Source of the DNA: a virus
Reading direction: 5' to 3' (one strand)
DNA: 30,763 nt
IMG/VR virus record: IMGVR_UViG_3300035114_000006
Span: 1-30,763 of that record
Positions 29,008 to 30,763 of the stretch are shown in pieces. Position numbers and translations under genes: made by a program. Each line of letters opens with the position of its first letter. The first letter of the stretch is position 1. The notes under the pieces are model-generated. The model made no database searches and was not told where the DNA came from. It saw only the letters and a list, made by a program, of their open reading frames with translations.

Positions 29008-29377
29008 CCGGATCCTTCCAGCGCCTCACACGGGCGCGCAGCTCGTCAACGGTCCGATTGGACGTGTGCACCTTCACCGCGATGACCGCGCGCGGCACGC
29101 CGGCGGCCAACAGCCGGACGATCCGCCGTTGCTTCCAGACCGGCACGGTAGGCCTCCCGCCGCGCGGCCCGGGGCGTTTCTGGGACAGCGGCAGCCGGTA
29201 GACCGCGGCGCCTAGCTTGTCGTGCTCGCTCGAGACGGGCGTCCCGCCGGACATTTCGACGAGACGGCAGCCGCCGCGGCCGGCGAAATCGGTGCGAAGG
29301 TTGCCATCGGCGTCTTCGATGTTGCCGGGCACGCGGCGGTACCACCGGGCGAGCATGGTTGGATCCGGCGCGCTCAC
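28994..29377 (-). CDS. 127-residue helix-turn-helix protein
   Basis: GTG 29377 overlaps the upstream stop (GTGA). Residues about 83-115 (WKQRRIVRLLAAGVPRAVIAVKVHTSNRTVDELRARV) look like a recombinase/transposase-type helix-turn-helix, with a basic, Gly/Pro-rich linker before it (SQKRPGPRGGRP). The N-terminal part is mixed and contains WYRRVPGNIEDADGN. Possibly a DNA-binding regulator, for example of the late region it lies next to. Confidence 0.6.
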   Translation of the reverse strand: MSAPDPTMLARWYRRVPGNIEDADGNLRTDFAGRGGCRLVEMSGGTPVSSEHDKLGAAVYRLPLSQKRPGPRGGRPTVPVWKQRRIVRLLAAGVPRAVIAVKVHTSNRTVDELRARVRRWKDPDDAE

Positions 29378-29631
29378 CAACGCTTCCTTTTGGCCTCGGC
29401 GGCTAGCTCTTCCCGGGCGACCTCCAGCGCGCAACTCCATACCTCGATGTCCACGCCGGCGGGAGGCGATGGGCAGAAGTCCGGGTCAGGGTCGTCAGAA
29501 TCGACGACGCGCATGGCCTCGAGCGCGGCAACGCGCGTACTCCCACTCACCGCGTACCAGAACCCCTCGCGCCATGCGGCCCTGCGCTCCTCGCCCGGAT
29601 CGCTGAACAGGAAGTGCAGATCGGATCCCAT
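29374..29631 (-). CDS. 85-residue unknown protein
   Basis: ATG 29631 with GGAGG about ten bases upstream. Acidic middle (VVDSDDPDPDFCPSPP) between helical ends (ERRAAWREGFWYAV; LEVAREELAAEAKRKRW). It heads the coupled set running down to 28212, behind a promoter-like region. Confidence 0.55.
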   Translation of the reverse strand: MGSDLHFLFSDPGEERRAAWREGFWYAVSGSTRVAALEAMRVVDSDDPDPDFCPSPPAGVDIEVWSCALEVAREELAAEAKRKRW

Positions 29632-29748
29632 CGCTACGCGACCTCCCGAGTCGTTCCGTTTACGTACTCAACCATCCGGAACCTCTATCGTTGATGTCCT
29701 AGCTTATTGCCATTGTCAAGTATCGTATGCGCGAACACGTCGGACGGC
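29632..29748 (-). promoter_or_regulatory. intergenic region with possible promoter
   Basis: An AT-richer gap of 117 bases. The minus strand has a perfect TTGACA at 29719-29714; the best -10 at normal spacing (CATCAA, 29696-29691) is poor. It lies about 60-85 bases before ATG 29631 and may start the 29631-to-28212 unit. Confidence 0.35.
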
Positions 29749-30021
29749 TCACCGCTTCTTCGCCCGCCTTCTGCGTCGGCCAACGATTCGCGTCGGCTCT
29801 GGCTTGCGGACCCAGAACCAGTGCTTGTATCCGGTGGCCGAGTCGACCCAGCAACTACGGTCGTAATAGAACGCCTCGAACCGCGCTCTTGAGGCCCGCA
29901 TTCCACCGTCCACAAGCATGACCAGACCAACACCCAGCGATGTGTCAGAGCACAGCGGATCGGCGCACGGCATGAGCTCGCCAAAGTGCCACTGCCGCGG
30001 CGGATGTCGACAGGCGCTCAT
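29749..30021 (-). CDS. 90-residue unknown protein
   Basis: ATG 30021 overlaps the stop of the 23-residue frame upstream (ATGA). The N-terminus has Cys4, His7, His14 and Cys21/Cys26 in a possible metal site; the C-terminal part has YYDRSCWVDSATGYKHWFWVRKPEP and an Arg/Lys-rich tail. Family not recognised. Confidence 0.55.
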   Translation of the reverse strand: MSACRHPPRQWHFGELMPCADPLCSDTSLGVGLVMLVDGGMRASRARFEAFYYDRSCWVDSATGYKHWFWVRKPEPTRIVGRRRRRAKKR

Positions 30022-30089
30022 GTCCACACCGCCATCGCAACCATCGCCACGAGCGCGGCAATTCCGACGACCAGGGCGATGCGAATCAC
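30018..30089 (-). CDS. 23-residue membrane microprotein
   Basis: GTG 30089-30087 overlaps the preceding stop (GTGA), and its TGA overlaps the next ATG (ATGA). A strong purine-rich ribosome site (GGGGGAGGGG) lies before it. The product is nearly all one hydrophobic helix (IRIALVVGIAALVAMVAMAV). The ribosome site plus exact coupling at both ends argue for translation despite its size. Confidence 0.45.
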   Translation of the reverse strand: MIRIALVVGIAALVAMVAMAVWT

Positions 30090-30304
30090 GTCCCCTCCCC
30101 CGTCCCCGCATCCCCTGCCGAATCCAGCGCGGCGGCCATTCCGACAACGGCAGGCTCGCAGATGTTGCCGGGCCTCATCCCCATCAGTTGACAGCGCTTG
30201 CCATCATGGCTCTTGCACTCCTCGGTGCAGAACGGGACGTCATGATCCCAGTCTGGCTCTGCATCGGCCGGGACCACGGTCGCACTCCAGCGCGGCGCCT
30301 TCAT
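30086..30304 (-). CDS. 72-residue Cys-containing protein
   Basis: ATG 30304 overlaps the upstream stop (ATGA). Cys26, Cys30, Cys38 and Cys49 with His33 (FCTEECKSHDGKRC...ICEP) suggest a small zinc-binding or disulphide unit. The tail is Ala/Gly/Asp-rich. No family recognised. Confidence 0.55.
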   Translation of the reverse strand: MKAPRWSATVVPADAEPDWDHDVPFCTEECKSHDGKRCQLMGMRPGNICEPAVVGMAAALDSAGDAGTGEGT

Positions 30305-30763
30305 GGCTTGGCCTCCAGCGCGGCGAGGTCACGGAGCCAGGAGCCGTCGCGGAGTTGGACGCTCGCCGAAAGCAGGGCCCCCGATGCATACGCCGCGCGC
30401 TCCTGTCTCTCGTCTCCTGCTGACGCCAATTCTGACGCGATGGAGTCCATCCGTTTCGACTGAAGAGCCAGCCACCTCGCCACGTCCTCCCGTCTCACCA
30501 TCTCCCCGGCGGGGGCTGCACGGAGAGCGGCGAGGGCGCGGGAGGCGATGACCGTGAGACATGCGTTGAGGTGGCAAAACTCGCCCCGCTTGATCGCTTC
30601 GCCGTACTGGACGTCACATGCCTCGCACCACCAGAGCGGCAGCTTGGGGTCCAACTTTTTCAGCCGCCCATGCTCCCGTATCTCCTCCAGCGCCCGCACC
30701 GCCACCTCCCGGTCACTTTCGGCCGCGCGTGCGCGCTTCAGCATGCGGCCGTAGGCGCCGCTC
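30301..30763 (-). CDS. unknown Cys-rich helical protein, probably cut by the window edge
   Basis: From the first ATG at 30744 the protein has 147 residues, but the frame stays open to the edge (reading GAYGR before that Met) and no ribosome site is seen, so the true start may lie outside the window. It has an N-terminal helix, Cys40/Cys43 (WWCEAC) with Cys57/His58 and Cys62 as a likely zinc site, and long helices afterwards (GEMVRREDVARWLALQSKRM). Unknown function. Confidence 0.55.
   Translation of the reverse strand, partial: SGAYGRMLKRARAAESDREVAVRALEEIREHGRLKKLDPKLPLWWCEACDVQYGEAIKRGEFCHLNACLTVIASRALAALRAAPAGEMVRREDVARWLALQSKRMDSIASELASAGDERQERAAYASGALLSASVQLRDGSWLRDLAALEAKP

Noticed and set aside
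1-30763. tRNA genes, CRISPR arrays, insertion sequences
   Set aside because: No cloverleaf-like sequence, regularly spaced repeats, transposase or terminal inverted repeats were seen on reading.

Overview
This window is almost entirely one temperate bacteriophage or prophage genome of high GC content. It looks like a podovirus: there is a terminase, a portal, a scaffold and coat pair, a short head-to-tail adaptor, a roughly 1,000-residue tail-hub protein and a run of Gly/Ala-rich ejection-type proteins. There is no tape measure, sheath or major tail tube. A tyrosine integrase at the left edge and a repressor-like gene with an operator array support a temperate lifestyle. The host is probably a myxobacterium or another former deltaproteobacterium. 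That is an inference from GC content and from the acidic Asp/Ala-rich linker of one lipoprotein, not a proof.

Layout. (1) 130-5566, minus strand: an early operon. From its promoter at about 5600 it runs through small unknown and Cys-rich genes, a conserved phage protein, a Rad52-type annealing protein, an SSB-like protein and the integrase. (2) 5564-6126: a control region with a coiled-coil/helix-turn-helix regulator and several copies of a TGTTCAACCG-type operator. (3) 6141-7520, plus strand: a four-gene operon with a VRR-NUC nuclease and two SPGPW-type proteins. (4) 7522-8269, minus: three small membrane proteins, perhaps the lysis block. (5) 8266-10286, minus: an SGNH esterase, a lectin-like protein and a small appendage protein. 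(6) 10321-17909, minus: ejection proteins and the tail hub. (7) 17929-18591, plus: two host-like lipoproteins inserted as a moron. (8) 18594-28019, minus: adaptor, coat, scaffold, a CPBP intramembrane protease, portal and terminase. (9) 28212-30763, minus: tightly overlapped small genes, running off the right edge.

Most minus-strand genes overlap by ATGA, GTGA or TGATG, so each block is translationally coupled. Where coupling breaks in the late region, the gap is filled by a recurring 20-base element, GTTTCGGTGCCG followed by a GC-rich arm, lying 5-14 bases before the next start codon. Five copies divide the late genes into cassettes, and a degenerate sixth lies at 1601-1620.

The most unusual biology is in the capsid block. 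The coat protein begins with a strong hydrophobic helix followed by positive residues, and two genes upstream, between portal and scaffold where a prohead protease usually sits, lies a CPBP (CAAX-type) intramembrane protease with all its catalytic motifs. Together these suggest membrane-anchored capsid assembly with release by intramembrane cleavage. No endolysin, polymerase, helicase, tRNA or CRISPR array was recognised.
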